A stretch of 64,000 nucleotides of DNA from Vibrio mangrovi (GCF_024346955.1 NZ_AP024884.1:1054001-1118000); one strand, 5' to 3'. Shown: positions 25,444-35,058, counted from the first letter of the stretch. Notes: a model not told the origin generated them from the letters alone. Program-made: numbers and translations.

Positions 25444-26406
25444 TTGAATATTAATCAAGCAAATGCCCTTCAGCCCAAAACTCTCCCTGCAGGAGATCCA
25501 CACCCAGTTCAACCTCAGGGACAACTCGCAGTTCAGGGACGTCATCTGCCGGTGCAAATCGATCACACTCCGAACCATTCAACAACGCCATTTTTCACAG
25601 CAGCAAAGAATTTTCTACTTTGCCGCACAGAGCTGACAGGAAAAGCCGATGAGTCAACCAGCATGTCTTATCAGGATAAATATGAGGTGGTAAAAAACCA
25701 GTTTGAACACCCCATTCCCGCCAAAACCGAAAAGATGACAGAGGCTCAAAAGGCTTTAATCGACAAGCATTTTGATGCGGCAGCCCGGATCTATCTGGAC
25801 AGAAGAGAATCTTTTGCCATGAAACACGCCGATCTAAAACTGGGTGCCCGATACCATTCAGAACTACCTGAACCTCATTTTTATCCGAATTCGAACAAAA
25901 CTGTACGCTATATGCAGGATGCATCTGCACAAAAAGTGACACTTAACCATGGTCATCTGCCACAGATTACTAATCTTGATGGCACGAACGTCGCTCCGGG
26001 AAAAGCAAAGAAAGCTATCATTTTTGTCAGAAGTAATTCATTGAGTTCCATACAAAATCAACAGACTTACGCGACTCCCAAAATGAGTACGGTTGAAGAT
26101 AATGTCCGGAAAAGAACCCAACACAGTTCGTTCAAACAGGGGGGAAATGTTGTCAGTGCCGGGAAACTCATCTTTAACAAACAGAATGAGCTGAAAACAG
26201 TTATCGCCCATTCAGGGCATTACCACCCCACAATAGAGTCGATGTATAAATTTGCAGAGTTTGGAAAACAGACAGGGCAGTTTGATCCGGACAAAATCAT
26301 CTGGAAAGATCACGATGAACATAAACTTCCCATGAATCAGGCCAACCGGATGAAAGCCGTACTTGATTGGGCCGAACAACATCCTAAATCTTCAGACAGC
26401 GAATAG
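25444..26406 (+). CDS. Effector-like protein with a plant IQM-like domain
   Basis: The 320-residue protein has no signal peptide and a Pro/Gln-rich, probably disordered first 60 residues, as in many injected effectors. From about residue 135 it follows the order of motifs of plant IQM (calmodulin-binding) proteins: RYHSELP, VRYMQDASAQKVTL, AKKAIIFVRS, QHSSFKQGGNVVSAGKL and HSGHYHPTIESMYKFAEF. The HSSF-x-x-GG...AG and SGHY-x-P patterns are the clearest. No IQ motif is visible. The start is an ATT or TTG-to-ATG choice near 25444; the ATG at 25672 would lose the N-terminus. No secretion genes are adjacent. Function is unknown. Confidence 0.68.
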   Translation: MNINQANALQPKTLPAGDPHPVQPQGQLAVQGRHLPVQIDHTPNHSTTPFFTAAKNFLLCRTELTGKADESTSMSYQDKYEVVKNQFEHPIPAKTEKMTEAQKALIDKHFDAAARIYLDRRESFAMKHADLKLGARYHSELPEPHFYPNSNKTVRYMQDASAQKVTLNHGHLPQITNLDGTNVAPGKAKKAIIFVRSNSLSSIQNQQTYATPKMSTVEDNVRKRTQHSSFKQGGNVVSAGKLIFNKQNELKTVIAHSGHYHPTIESMYKFAEFGKQTGQFDPDKIIWKDHDEHKLPMNQANRMKAVLDWAEQHPKSSDSE

Positions 26407-26436
26407 CGGTAAACAGAGCACATAACCATAAATAAG

Positions 26437-26463
26437 AAGCGGGTGGAAAATCCAGCCCGCTTT
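26437..26463 (+). terminator. Hairpin terminator after the IQM-like gene
   Basis: AAGCGGGT (26437-26444) pairs with GCCCGCTT (26455-26462) around a small bulge, followed by a short T run. It separates this gene from the converging ast operon. Confidence 0.65.
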
Positions 26464-26559
26464 ATGAGTTGCTGTTTTAAATGTACGTCGATCTGATGAT
26501 ATTTTCTGAATAGTGCAGCAGTTTCCAAAACCCGTGATATCGGTTTCTCTGCCCCTGAC

Positions 26560-27558
26560 CTACATCAGTGCATCCAGATCCGCTTCGGCCAGCATCAGTC
26601 CGGCCCGCAGACCACTTTTTACTCCGGCATTGGGGAAAATCAGCCATTCATTCGCACGTTCAACCCGATAAGTAACATCACCATCCTGTGCGATCAAAGC
26701 TCCCTGAGCAAAGCTGGTGAAATTCTTGGCATCGTCACTGACATCGATAAAATGAAAATCGTCTGAGAGCTTTTTCAACTCACGTGCAACCTGATACACC
26801 TTAATCGGTGCCAGCATATCGGCAGAGAAAGTTTCCCCGCGAATAAAGCATCCAAGAGCCTTATCCGCCGCCGCAAACTGAGTCAGATCATTCTCACCGA
26901 ACGGCCGGGCTTTTCCCAGTTCTAAAGTGCAGCTCTGCACCTGCATCACCGCATGGGTATAATAGCTGAATGTCCCGCCGGGAATCGGATTGATCACCAA
27001 GGCTTCCAGTCCCATACCGATTAGTCCCTGAAGGAAATCATCGGAAGCCAGCCTCTTTTGCGGTAGCAGTCCGAAACGAATATGGAAAGACTCCCGAATC
27101 GCCGTGTGCAGATCAAAATGGAACCGTTCCTGCCCGACATCGGCAAAAAAATCTTCAACGATATTTTCCAGCTCAACCGCCCGCGTTGTCTCATCACAAA
27201 CCGGATAATCCCGGTGATGACCGTTGAACAACCGGTTCAGGTCGATCGTCTGATAACGCACTCCGGCCCGGATGGCTTTCGGGTTTCCCAACACCACCAG
27301 CAACCGGACAGCCAGTGGCATTTCTCCGGCCAGCAGTCGGTTGACATGACGTGATAAAATTTCGATCGGCGCTGTTTCGTTGCCATGCACTCCGGCCGAC
27401 ATCAGCACACTTTTGATTTCACCGGTTATTCCTGATGCGATCTTCGGCTCCAACAGCAGTACGCCATCAGTCAGCCATCGCCAGATTAAATTTGCATTGT
27501 CACCGGATGTCGCTTCTGGTGTCTGTCCCTGTAACGTCGTCTGAAGAAAATCCTTCAT
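26560..27558 (-). CDS. astE: Succinylglutamate desuccinylase
   Basis: The 332-residue zinc enzyme of the M14-like aspartoacylase family releases glutamate and succinate in the last step of the arginine succinyltransferase pathway. The metal site is visible as SAGVHGNETAPIEIL (His54 and Glu57), and FHFDLHTAIRES near residue 145 supplies the third ligand (His). It is the final gene of the operon, 22 bases after astB. Confidence 0.94.
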   Translation of the reverse strand: MKDFLQTTLQGQTPEATSGDNANLIWRWLTDGVLLLEPKIASGITGEIKSVLMSAGVHGNETAPIEILSRHVNRLLAGEMPLAVRLLVVLGNPKAIRAGVRYQTIDLNRLFNGHHRDYPVCDETTRAVELENIVEDFFADVGQERFHFDLHTAIRESFHIRFGLLPQKRLASDDFLQGLIGMGLEALVINPIPGGTFSYYTHAVMQVQSCTLELGKARPFGENDLTQFAAADKALGCFIRGETFSADMLAPIKVYQVARELKKLSDDFHFIDVSDDAKNFTSFAQGALIAQDGDVTYRVERANEWLIFPNAGVKSGLRAGLMLAEADLDALM

Positions 27559-27580
27559 TTTTCCTCCTTCCCCACCACGC

Positions 27581-28945
27581 TTAACGCTGGAACGGGTATA
27601 TGGATCCTAAATGCAGAATCTGGGTCAGTTCATCCAGGGCAGTCCAGTTTTCCGTCAGCAACTGCGGATCGGCCAAATCACTTTCAGAAAGGCGATCCCG
27701 GTAATGTTTTTCAACCCAGCTCGTCAATGTCTGGTAGACATGGTCATTCATCAATACATGGGAGTTTGCTGCCTGAAGCTCAGCTTCATTCAGCACTACC
27801 CGTAAACGCAGACAGGCCGGTCCTCCGCCATTACGCATGCTTTCCCGTAAATTGAACACCTGCACTTCATCGATCGGACCACCGCTTTGCGTTAACGCAG
27901 AAAGATAATCCCATACACCGTTATGCTCACGGGCTTCCTGCGGTACGACAATCAACATCTTACCATCCGCTTTGGTTAAAAGCTGGCTGTTAAACAGATA
28001 AGTGTTAACTGCGTCAGCAACTGATACCTGTGAACCCGGTACTTCAATAGGTACAAACTCACATCCGGTCGCAGACAGCTTACGGCTGATCTCCGCAAAA
28101 GCTGCTGACGTATTGAGAAATGCTTCCTGATGGTAGAAAAGCACCGGCCCGTTACTGACTGAAATAACATCATTGTGGAATACACCCTGATCAATCACAG
28201 CCGGGTTCTGCTGGACGAACACTGTCTGCTCCGGGTTCAACTGATGCAGGCGGGCAATTGCTTCACTGGCTTCCCGGGTCTGACGCGCCGGATAACGTTG
28301 TGGTTCTGCCCCGCCACCATAGGCCTGACGACCATAGACAAATACTTCGACACCGGCATCACCGTAACTCCGGCATAAGCGGTTGTGATTGGCAGCACCT
28401 TCATCTCCCATCACCGCTTGCTGCGGCAATGCAGCATGGTGGGCAAAGTGTTTTGGATCGGCAAAGATACTGCGGAGCGCGTTACCGGTTGTCTCCTCTT
28501 CAATCGCCCGGTGAAACTTATTATTCAGATTCGCCACCGTGAAGTGAACCCGCCGATCCTGCGTATCAGCCGACGGAGAAACCGTTGCAGCATTGGCAAC
28601 CCACATTGAAGAAGCCGAACTGACCGCCGACAGAATTTCCGGTGCCTGTCTGGCAGCCTGCGTGATCACCTGCGCATCGGTGCCGCTGAATCCCAACTGA
28701 CGCAGTGTACTGACACAAGGCCGTTCCTGCGGTGGAAGGACGCCCTGTTTCAGTCCCATATCCGTCAGCGCTTTCATTTTCATCAACCCTTGCAGCGCTG
28801 CCAGCTTCGGATTGGCCGCAAGGCTTTTGTTACTGGTCGAGGCCACGTTGCCGAATGACAATCCGGCATAGTTGTGTGTCAGCCCGACCAGCCCATCGAA
28901 ATTAACTTCATAGGCTGACAGCAGTGGTTGTTTTCCTTCACTCAT
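27581..28945 (-). CDS. astB: N-succinylarginine dihydrolase
   Basis: The 454-residue amidinotransferase-fold enzyme hydrolyses succinylarginine to succinylornithine, CO2 and ammonia. Family signatures are AYEVNFDGLVGLTHNYAGLSFGN (residues 11-33), GDEGAANHNRLC (near 182), and MRNGGGPACLRLRVVL near residue 370, with the catalytic Cys. The N-terminus is around eight residues longer than usual before AYEVNFDG; the SEGKQPLLS stretch may be real or the start may lie later. Confidence 0.94.
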   Translation of the reverse strand: MSEGKQPLLSAYEVNFDGLVGLTHNYAGLSFGNVASTSNKSLAANPKLAALQGLMKMKALTDMGLKQGVLPPQERPCVSTLRQLGFSGTDAQVITQAARQAPEILSAVSSASSMWVANAATVSPSADTQDRRVHFTVANLNNKFHRAIEEETTGNALRSIFADPKHFAHHAALPQQAVMGDEGAANHNRLCRSYGDAGVEVFVYGRQAYGGGAEPQRYPARQTREASEAIARLHQLNPEQTVFVQQNPAVIDQGVFHNDVISVSNGPVLFYHQEAFLNTSAAFAEISRKLSATGCEFVPIEVPGSQVSVADAVNTYLFNSQLLTKADGKMLIVVPQEAREHNGVWDYLSALTQSGGPIDEVQVFNLRESMRNGGGPACLRLRVVLNEAELQAANSHVLMNDHVYQTLTSWVEKHYRDRLSESDLADPQLLTENWTALDELTQILHLGSIYPFQR

Positions 28946-28963
28946 TCTAATACTCCCTCATCA

Positions 28964-30445
28964 CTAGCCTGCTGTGGAAAAATCCAGTCCCGGAGAAACC
29001 GTCTCCGGCATCTCCAGTTGATCGGCTTCCATCGAAGCCATCGGCCAGGCGCAGAAATCGGCACTGTAAAACGCACTCGGACGATGATTACCTGACGCAC
29101 CGATGCCACCAAACGGCGCAGTTGCAGCAGCACCGGTCAACGGGCGGTTCCAGTTGACAATTCCGGCCCGAGCGGCGGCAGCAAACTGTTCGTAATCGGC
29201 CCGGCTGGTCGAGACAATTCCGGCAGACAAACCAAAGCGAGTCTGATTCGCCATAGCAATCGCTTCATCCAGTGTCTGATAGCGGTTCACCGTCAACAAC
29301 GGACCAAAGAATTCTTCATCAGGAAGATAATGTGCCCCTGAAACATCCAGAATCCCCGGAGTCACTATCGCTGTATTCGGATCGGGCCGGGTCATCTCCA
29401 ACAAAGGAACAGCACCGTCTTTACAGAAATTGCGCTGAGCTTTGAGTAATGATTCTGCGGCCTGATTTGAGACTACCGCTCCCATGAAAGGTGCAGGATC
29501 GTCATCCCAGCGACCAACGCGAATCTTCCGGGTCACTTCGACTAATCGTTCAATCAGGCGATCACCTTGTTCTCCCTGTTTGACCAGCAGACGCCGGGCG
29601 CAGGTACAGCGTTGGCCGGCAGAAATAAACGCCGACTGAATAACCAGATTCACCGCCGCATCCAGATCAGCGTAGGATTCGATCACCATGGCATTGTTGC
29701 CACCCATTTCCAGCGCCAGAATTTTTTCCGGTTGTCCGGCCATCTGACGGTGCAGGCTATAACCGGTACTGGCACTGCCGGTAAACAGTAGTCCGTCGAT
29801 TTCATGATTGGAGGCCAGAGAAATACCAGTATCTTTTTCTCCCTGCACCAGATTAATTACTCCTGACGGCAGACCGGCACTGTGCCAGATTTCTATCGTC
29901 ATCTGGGCAGTCCGGGGAGCCAGTTCACTAGGTTTGAACACTACGCAGTTCCCGGCCAGCAGGGCTGGAACGATATGACCGTTCGGTAAATGTCCGGGGA
30001 AGTTATACGGCCCGAAAACAGCCAGCACACCATGCGGGCGATGACGAAGTACCGCTTTGCCACCCGGAATGTCCGTCACTTTTTCACCGGTCCGTTCGTG
30101 ATAAGCCTGAATGGAAACCTGAACTTTGTTAATCATTCCCTGAACTTCAGTCAGCGCTTCCCAACGAATTTTTCCGGTTTCACTGGCAATCACTTCTGCC
30201 AGCTCATCTTTACGGGCCGTCAGCTGTTCAACAAAACGTTGCAGCAACGCAATCCGCTGCTCCAACGATGTTTGCGACCAGGGCAGAAAAGCCTGCCGGG
30301 CCGCACTGACCGCCTGAACCACATCTCCGACATCGGCTGCATAAGAAGACCAGATCACGGTATTAGTGGCCGGATTCCGTTTTTCCATTAGCTGTCCGCT
30401 ACCGACAGACCAAACACCATTAATATAAAGACTGGGCTGATTCAT
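28964..30445 (-). CDS. astD: Succinylglutamate-semialdehyde dehydrogenase
   Basis: The 493-residue NAD-dependent aldehyde dehydrogenase has FGPYNFPGHLPNGHIVPALLAGN, the nucleotide loop FTGSASTGYSLHR, LALEMGGNNAMVI with the general base Glu, and GQRCTCARRLLV with the catalytic Cys near residue 283. It turns succinylglutamate semialdehyde into succinylglutamate. Four bases overlap with the upstream aruG gene, which indicates translational coupling. Confidence 0.95.
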   Translation of the reverse strand: MNQPSLYINGVWSVGSGQLMEKRNPATNTVIWSSYAADVGDVVQAVSAARQAFLPWSQTSLEQRIALLQRFVEQLTARKDELAEVIASETGKIRWEALTEVQGMINKVQVSIQAYHERTGEKVTDIPGGKAVLRHRPHGVLAVFGPYNFPGHLPNGHIVPALLAGNCVVFKPSELAPRTAQMTIEIWHSAGLPSGVINLVQGEKDTGISLASNHEIDGLLFTGSASTGYSLHRQMAGQPEKILALEMGGNNAMVIESYADLDAAVNLVIQSAFISAGQRCTCARRLLVKQGEQGDRLIERLVEVTRKIRVGRWDDDPAPFMGAVVSNQAAESLLKAQRNFCKDGAVPLLEMTRPDPNTAIVTPGILDVSGAHYLPDEEFFGPLLTVNRYQTLDEAIAMANQTRFGLSAGIVSTSRADYEQFAAAARAGIVNWNRPLTGAAATAPFGGIGASGNHRPSAFYSADFCAWPMASMEADQLEMPETVSPGLDFSTAG

Positions 30446-31476
30446 GAAAGATTCTCCTGTGCAAAAAGTGGTGCCAGACGGACCGTATCACCGCTGGTCA
30501 CATGCAGTGCCTGAGCCTGCTCTCTGGTCAGTAAAATATGGGATTCTGTGATTTCCGGAGTTCCGGTAATAGCCCGGTAACCGGCAAAACTTTCATTACC
30601 GATCAGACAGTGAATCTCTCCTGTCGGCTCTGCTGATGTGATTTCGACGGTTCGGGTCTGAGATTTACGCACCACCCGTAAATCATTGACATAAGCTTCC
30701 AGTGTCGGTCCGGCATCAAAAATATCGACATAGCCTTCGTAACGCATGCCTTCGCTTTCCAGAATTTTCCGGGCCGGAATGGTATTGGGATGAACCTGAG
30801 CAATCACGGCTCTGGCTTCATCACTGAGAAAATCAACATAGAGCGGATGTTTCGGCATCAGCTCGGCGATAAAAGATTTCTGCCCGACGCCGGTCAGATA
30901 GTCGGCATGAGCAAAATCGATGGCAAAAAAGTGGCGACCAAGGTTTTCCCAGAATGGAGAATGTCCATGTTCATCGGAGACGCCACGCATTTCTGCGATC
31001 AACTTATCGGCAAAACGTTCCTGAAATGTTGCAATAAATAGCAACCGGCTTTTCGACAACAGATGCCCGTTTTTACCGTGACGGTATTGAGGATCGAGAA
31101 ACAGCGTACATAACTCGCTGTAACCAGTATGATCATTACTTAAAAACAGCGTCGGCATCTGCGTGTAAACATCCAGCTCCTTGGATGCATGAACCAATGT
31201 GCCGACCCGGTAGTTGTACCAAGGTTCACTCAGCCCGATAGCAGCCTCAATTCCGCAGATCCCAACCACCTTGCCACTGTCGCTGTCTTCCAGAACAAAC
31301 AGATAACCCTGCTCTGAAAGCGGAGCCTGTTGATCCCAGGTCCGCAACATCCGCTCAATCCGATCATTCAACTGGCTTTCATCATCTTGTAACGAGGTAA
31401 AACCAACCCCCGTTTTCGTCGCCAGTTCTGTTATTGCATTTCGGTCGCTCCTTGCAACCGGACGGATTACCATCAT
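30442..31476 (-). CDS. aruG: Arginine N-succinyltransferase, AruG/AstA (beta) subunit
   Basis: The 344-residue acyltransferase begins MVIRPVARSDRNAITELATKTGVGFTSLQDDE, as in AstA proteins, and carries ELCTLFLDPQYRHGKNGHLLSKSRLLFI (acyl-CoA site near residue 117) and EMRGVSDEHGHSPFWENLGRHFF. It transfers succinyl from succinyl-CoA to arginine, the first step of the pathway. It sits beside a diverged paralogue, which is taken as the alpha subunit of a Pseudomonas-like heteromer. Confidence 0.92.
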   Translation of the reverse strand: MMVIRPVARSDRNAITELATKTGVGFTSLQDDESQLNDRIERMLRTWDQQAPLSEQGYLFVLEDSDSGKVVGICGIEAAIGLSEPWYNYRVGTLVHASKELDVYTQMPTLFLSNDHTGYSELCTLFLDPQYRHGKNGHLLSKSRLLFIATFQERFADKLIAEMRGVSDEHGHSPFWENLGRHFFAIDFAHADYLTGVGQKSFIAELMPKHPLYVDFLSDEARAVIAQVHPNTIPARKILESEGMRYEGYVDIFDAGPTLEAYVNDLRVVRKSQTRTVEITSAEPTGEIHCLIGNESFAGYRAITGTPEITESHILLTREQAQALHVTSGDTVRLAPLFAQENLS

Positions 31477-31512
31477 TTTTCAATATCCCTGAATCACTTG
31501 TGTTCACTATAG

Positions 31513-31609
31513 TCACTGAACGGAAAGATCGTCACTGAACGGAAAGACCGTCACTGAACGGAAATATAATCACTGAACGAAAAATAGCTGTCATTGACCG
31601 GAAAACACC
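31513..31609. repeat. Five 19-21-bp tandem repeats across the aruF 3' end
   Basis: Units TCACTGAACGGAAAGATCG-like start at 31513, 31532, 31551, 31570 and 31591. The third begins exactly at the aruF stop codon, so the last two encode the C-terminal residues of AruF (NDSYFSFSDYISVQ). Confidence 0.92.
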
Positions 31610-32624
31610 AAACCTGTCTGCCACTTTCTATACTGCCGGAGTTAGCGATTCCCAGTGCCAGAAGCGCTTCATCTTCGAGCAGTAGTGTCGAGCCTTCCAG
31701 CCATGCTTCAGCCATCACCGCCCGGAAATCCGTTTCAGTACTGACACCAATCAGATATTTCTGCGCCTGAGGTAGACGCTCGACCAATTTTACCCGGCAC
31801 AGTCTGTGGTTCTGCCAGATATCAAGGGTGTTACGGTTGGCGGTCAGAATCGGCCCGGCATCGAAAATTTCAACATATTTATCGGGCTCGAATCCCTGCT
31901 CGCTCAGTAAGCCACATTGCAGTTCCGCATCCGGATGAACCTGCCCCATGACCGCCTGAGCTTCTTCATCAATTAACGGGACATACAGCGGATGGTGCGG
32001 CATCAGTTCGGCAATGAAGGTTTTATCCCGGGTGCCGTTGTAGTATTCCACCTGATTGTAATCCATGCGGAAAAACTTCCGGCCGACATGTTCCCAGAAC
32101 GGCGCCCGGCCATTCTTATCGGCAACGCCCGGAATCACAGCCAACCAGTCGTTAGTGAAACGCTCCGGATGGATCGACATAAACATCAGTCGCCCTAAAG
32201 TAATCAATGCCGGATAAAGGCTGTTTTTCAGCGCCGGAATAACATAGAAAGAACAGAGCTGAGAATGATCACTAAGATCGTGATTCAGCGTCAGCGCATG
32301 AATCCGGCTATGAACTTTCAGCTCCCGGGAGGAATGGATCAGAATATCATTACGCAGTGCATAAAATGGTTCCTGATACCCGGCCAGCGCGTTGATCGCG
32401 CCGGTTCCCAGAATCTGGCCGGTCATGGTTTCTTCCAGCACGAAGAAATAACTTTCCTCACCCGGAGAAAACACATCCTGCCGGAATGAATCGATCGAGC
32501 GTTCTACTTTTTTAATCAGATGGGAACGCTGGGCGGGCAAGGTATAAACCATCGGCCCACTTTCATGAGCCAGACGTTCGATTTGTTGGATGTCACTCAG
32601 TTGAGCGGGACGAAAAATAATCAT
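31551..32624 (-). CDS. aruF: Arginine/ornithine succinyltransferase, AruF (alpha) subunit
   Basis: From the ATG at 32624 (AGG six bases upstream) the protein has about 357 residues. It is a paralogue of the next gene: MIIFRPAQLSDIQQIERLAHESG, then HSQLCSFYVIPALKNSLYPALITLGRLMFM and VIPGVADKNGRAPFWEHVGRKFF. It is more diverged in the acyl-CoA loop (YVIPALKNSLYP in place of FLDPQYRHGKNG). In Pseudomonas AruF and AruG form one enzyme, and the gene order here is the same. The C-terminus is built from tandem repeats and may be recently altered. Confidence 0.88.
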   Translation of the reverse strand: MIIFRPAQLSDIQQIERLAHESGPMVYTLPAQRSHLIKKVERSIDSFRQDVFSPGEESYFFVLEETMTGQILGTGAINALAGYQEPFYALRNDILIHSSRELKVHSRIHALTLNHDLSDHSQLCSFYVIPALKNSLYPALITLGRLMFMSIHPERFTNDWLAVIPGVADKNGRAPFWEHVGRKFFRMDYNQVEYYNGTRDKTFIAELMPHHPLYVPLIDEEAQAVMGQVHPDAELQCGLLSEQGFEPDKYVEIFDAGPILTANRNTLDIWQNHRLCRVKLVERLPQAQKYLIGVSTETDFRAVMAEAWLEGSTLLLEDEALLALGIANSGSIESGRQVWCFPVNDSYFSFSDYISVQ

Positions 32625-32690
32625 CAACACCTATCCTTGGGCAAAAACCGATTTCCTGATGCAAACTTGTTCCGGTACAGTTCTTCAAGT

Positions 32691-33908
32691 TTATTTTTGT
32701 ACATAACGTGTCAGTGCGGCTCTGAATCGCTGGCAGCCGTTTTCCAGCTCGTCGGCAGAAATATTCAGTGCCGGAGCAAAACGAACCACATCCGGTCCGG
32801 CAATCAGTGTCAGTACGCCTTCTTCAACAGCCATCTGACTGATTTGTTTTGCCTGCCCGGCATACGTTTCATTCAGCTCACAACCGATCAACAACCCGGC
32901 TCCGCGAATGTCGCGAAAAACCGCCAGCTCCCGATTGAGTTGTTGCAATGTGTCGACCAGAAACTGGTGGCGACTGACCACGCCACTTAAAAACGCTGGC
33001 TGACGAATAATTGAAAATGCTTTTCCGGCCACTGCCGTCGCCAGCGGATTACCGCCATATGTCGTACCGTGACTACCGACAGATAGCGCCGTGGCGTAAC
33101 GGTCTTTTGTCAGTATAGCTCCGATGGGAAAACCGCCGCCGAGTGCTTTCGCAGTCGACAGCACATCCGGTTCCACACCGTAATTCATATACGCATACAG
33201 TGAGCCGGTTCTACCCACTCCGGTCTGAACTTCATCAAAAATCAGCAGCGCGTTGTATTCATCACACAATGCCCGCAGCCCTTGTAAAAACTCAGTCGTC
33301 GCCGGAATCACACCGCCTTCCCCTTGGATCGGTTCGACAATCACAGCGCAGGTGCGTTCTGAAATCACTGCTCTGACAGCATCAAGATCATTATAAGCAA
33401 CATGATGAATTCCGCCGGGCAGTGGTGCAAAGTCCTGAGAATACTTTGGCTGCCCGCCAGCCGAAACTGTAAACAACGTCCGGCCATGAAAGGCGCTGGT
33501 AAATGCAATAATTTCATTTTTCTCCGCCCCGGACTGCTCCAGTGCATATTTCCGGGCCAGCTTCAGAGCTGCTTCATTGGCTTCCGCCCCCGAGTTACAA
33601 AAGAAGACTTTCTCAGCAAAAGTAGCCTCGACCAACTGCTTCGCCAGCGCCAGCACCGGTTCATTGGTATAACCATTCCCCATATGCCAAAGCTTTCCTG
33701 CCTGTTGCATTAATGCTTCTTGTAGTTCGGGATTAGCATGTCCCAAGGCATTCACGGCAATGCCTCCGGCGAAATCGATATAAGATTTGCCACTCTGGTC
33801 AAATACGGTAGAACCTTCACCCCGAACGGGAATAAAAGCAGCAGGTGCATAGGTCGGAACGAGATAATGGTCGAAATCTTCCCTGACAGGTGTATCGCTG
33901 TTCATCAT
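32691..33908 (-). CDS. astC: Succinylornithine transaminase (AstC/AruC/ArgD family)
   Basis: The 405-residue class III pyridoxal-phosphate aminotransferase shows EANEAALKLARKYA, FHGRTLFTVSAGGQPKYSQDF, LIFDEVQTGVGRTGSLYAY with the cofactor Asp, and LSTAKALGGGFPIGAIL with the catalytic Lys (in TAKALGGG). It converts succinylornithine to succinylglutamate semialdehyde. It is the first gene of the leftward operon. The 300-base upstream region probably holds the promoter, but no ArgR boxes were confidently recognised. Confidence 0.93.
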   Translation of the reverse strand: MMNSDTPVREDFDHYLVPTYAPAAFIPVRGEGSTVFDQSGKSYIDFAGGIAVNALGHANPELQEALMQQAGKLWHMGNGYTNEPVLALAKQLVEATFAEKVFFCNSGAEANEAALKLARKYALEQSGAEKNEIIAFTSAFHGRTLFTVSAGGQPKYSQDFAPLPGGIHHVAYNDLDAVRAVISERTCAVIVEPIQGEGGVIPATTEFLQGLRALCDEYNALLIFDEVQTGVGRTGSLYAYMNYGVEPDVLSTAKALGGGFPIGAILTKDRYATALSVGSHGTTYGGNPLATAVAGKAFSIIRQPAFLSGVVSRHQFLVDTLQQLNRELAVFRDIRGAGLLIGCELNETYAGQAKQISQMAVEEGVLTLIAGPDVVRFAPALNISADELENGCQRFRAALTRYVQK

Positions 33909-34208
33909 GAACCTCTTCTGGTGAGAACAAATTTGTCTTAGGTTCTTAGACTAAGGGAGTTTGCGGGAAAAAGATTATGGAAATCTGACCTGATTTTATA
34001 GTTTTACGCCGGGATGGAGATGTTTCATACGAGGGATTTTGAATAAAAGGGACAAGTTTTATCTTTTTACTATCTTCACGTGCGTCGCTCACAACGTCAA
34101 CCTAGTCAAAAGTACAACCGACCTTGCCCACTTTAAAATTCTTGAGTTCAACTAGCTCTTATTTGATTGTTCGAAATTACCGAATTCTTCAATAAACAAA
34201 TTTACAAA
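33909..34208. promoter_or_regulatory. Upstream region of the ast/aru operon
   Basis: About 300 bases with no reading frame. It must contain the leftward ast promoter and the end of the gene at 34209. No operator was recognised with confidence. Confidence 0.4.
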
Positions 34209-34607
34209 TTAAAAAACACCTAATTGTCCAAGTCTTGTACACTGGCGAGTCTGAACATGGGGGTAATGAATGTTGTCACAAGTCGCAGATGTAGTGATCT
34301 GACCCGTACAGCCATAAAAACCCCACTGTCCTCCAGGGAGGTTCCCTTCAACTCCATTAGGGCATTGATAAACAACGACTGATTTTTTAGCAGATTTTTC
34401 CGGCAAACTCTGAGGAACTAAATTACCGGCATCATCATACATGAGTACCTGTCCTGTCTGACCTTTAGCAAAGATCGGACTTGAGGTTTCTCCTTTTACT
34501 TCACAGCTCTCAGGATCATACTTATCGGTACACTCATAAACATCAGCCTTCGCATATAATGAAAATAAAACACTTGAAACGACAGCGATGGTTAAATAAG
34601 ATTTCAT
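34209..34607 (-). CDS. Small secreted Cys-containing protein, unknown
   Basis: The ATG at 34607 follows AAGGAG and gives 132 residues with a signal peptide (MKSYLTIAVVSSVLFSLYAKA). The mature part holds eight or so Cys (YECTDKYDPESCEVKG, YQCPNGVEG, GFYGCTGQI, ATCDNIHYP, RQCTRLG), consistent with disulfide bonds after export. A start 23 codons upstream is possible but would bury the signal peptide. Not recognised; function unknown. Confidence 0.7.
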   Translation of the reverse strand: MKSYLTIAVVSSVLFSLYAKADVYECTDKYDPESCEVKGETSSPIFAKGQTGQVLMYDDAGNLVPQSLPEKSAKKSVVVYQCPNGVEGNLPGGQWGFYGCTGQITTSATCDNIHYPHVQTRQCTRLGQLGVF

Positions 34608-34854
34608 ACGATATAACTCCTTCATAATTAACATTTTACAACAAATTATTCCGGCAGCATTTGAACTTATTTTCATATAACAATCAATTCATGTTTCTAT
34701 CTGTGATCTCCTGACTGAGAGTATTATCACTTTTTCAGAAAGCTGGTGGTCGGATACCACAATACTGATCACATATATGAATTCTATTACATACCTGCCT
34801 GATGCTATTTATTGAGAAAAATACCAATACCAGAATATGGTCAACATCATGTAA

Positions 34855-34916
34855 ATTAAATGGGATAAATTAAATGGGACACACACCGTTGAACAATTAA
34901 ACGGGACACACACCGT
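34855..34916 (+). repeat. Left-end repeats of a REP-associated transposase element
   Basis: AATTAAAYGGGA occurs three times (near 34855, 34869 and 34896), twice extended as GGGACACACACCGT (34876-34889, 34903-34916). They are the inverse of GGTGTGTGTCC at 36218-36228. The rest of 34608-35058 shows no gene. Confidence 0.7.
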
Positions 34917-35058
34917 CAATCGGTCCTCATCTTTATGAAAGAGCGATATCATTTATCAACCATTACTTTGAATTTACTCGTAATTGTTCATCAAACCACT
35001 TTCTCTATCGTGTCTAATTAGTCACGATTCATACATGTTTCACGATACCGACTAATCC

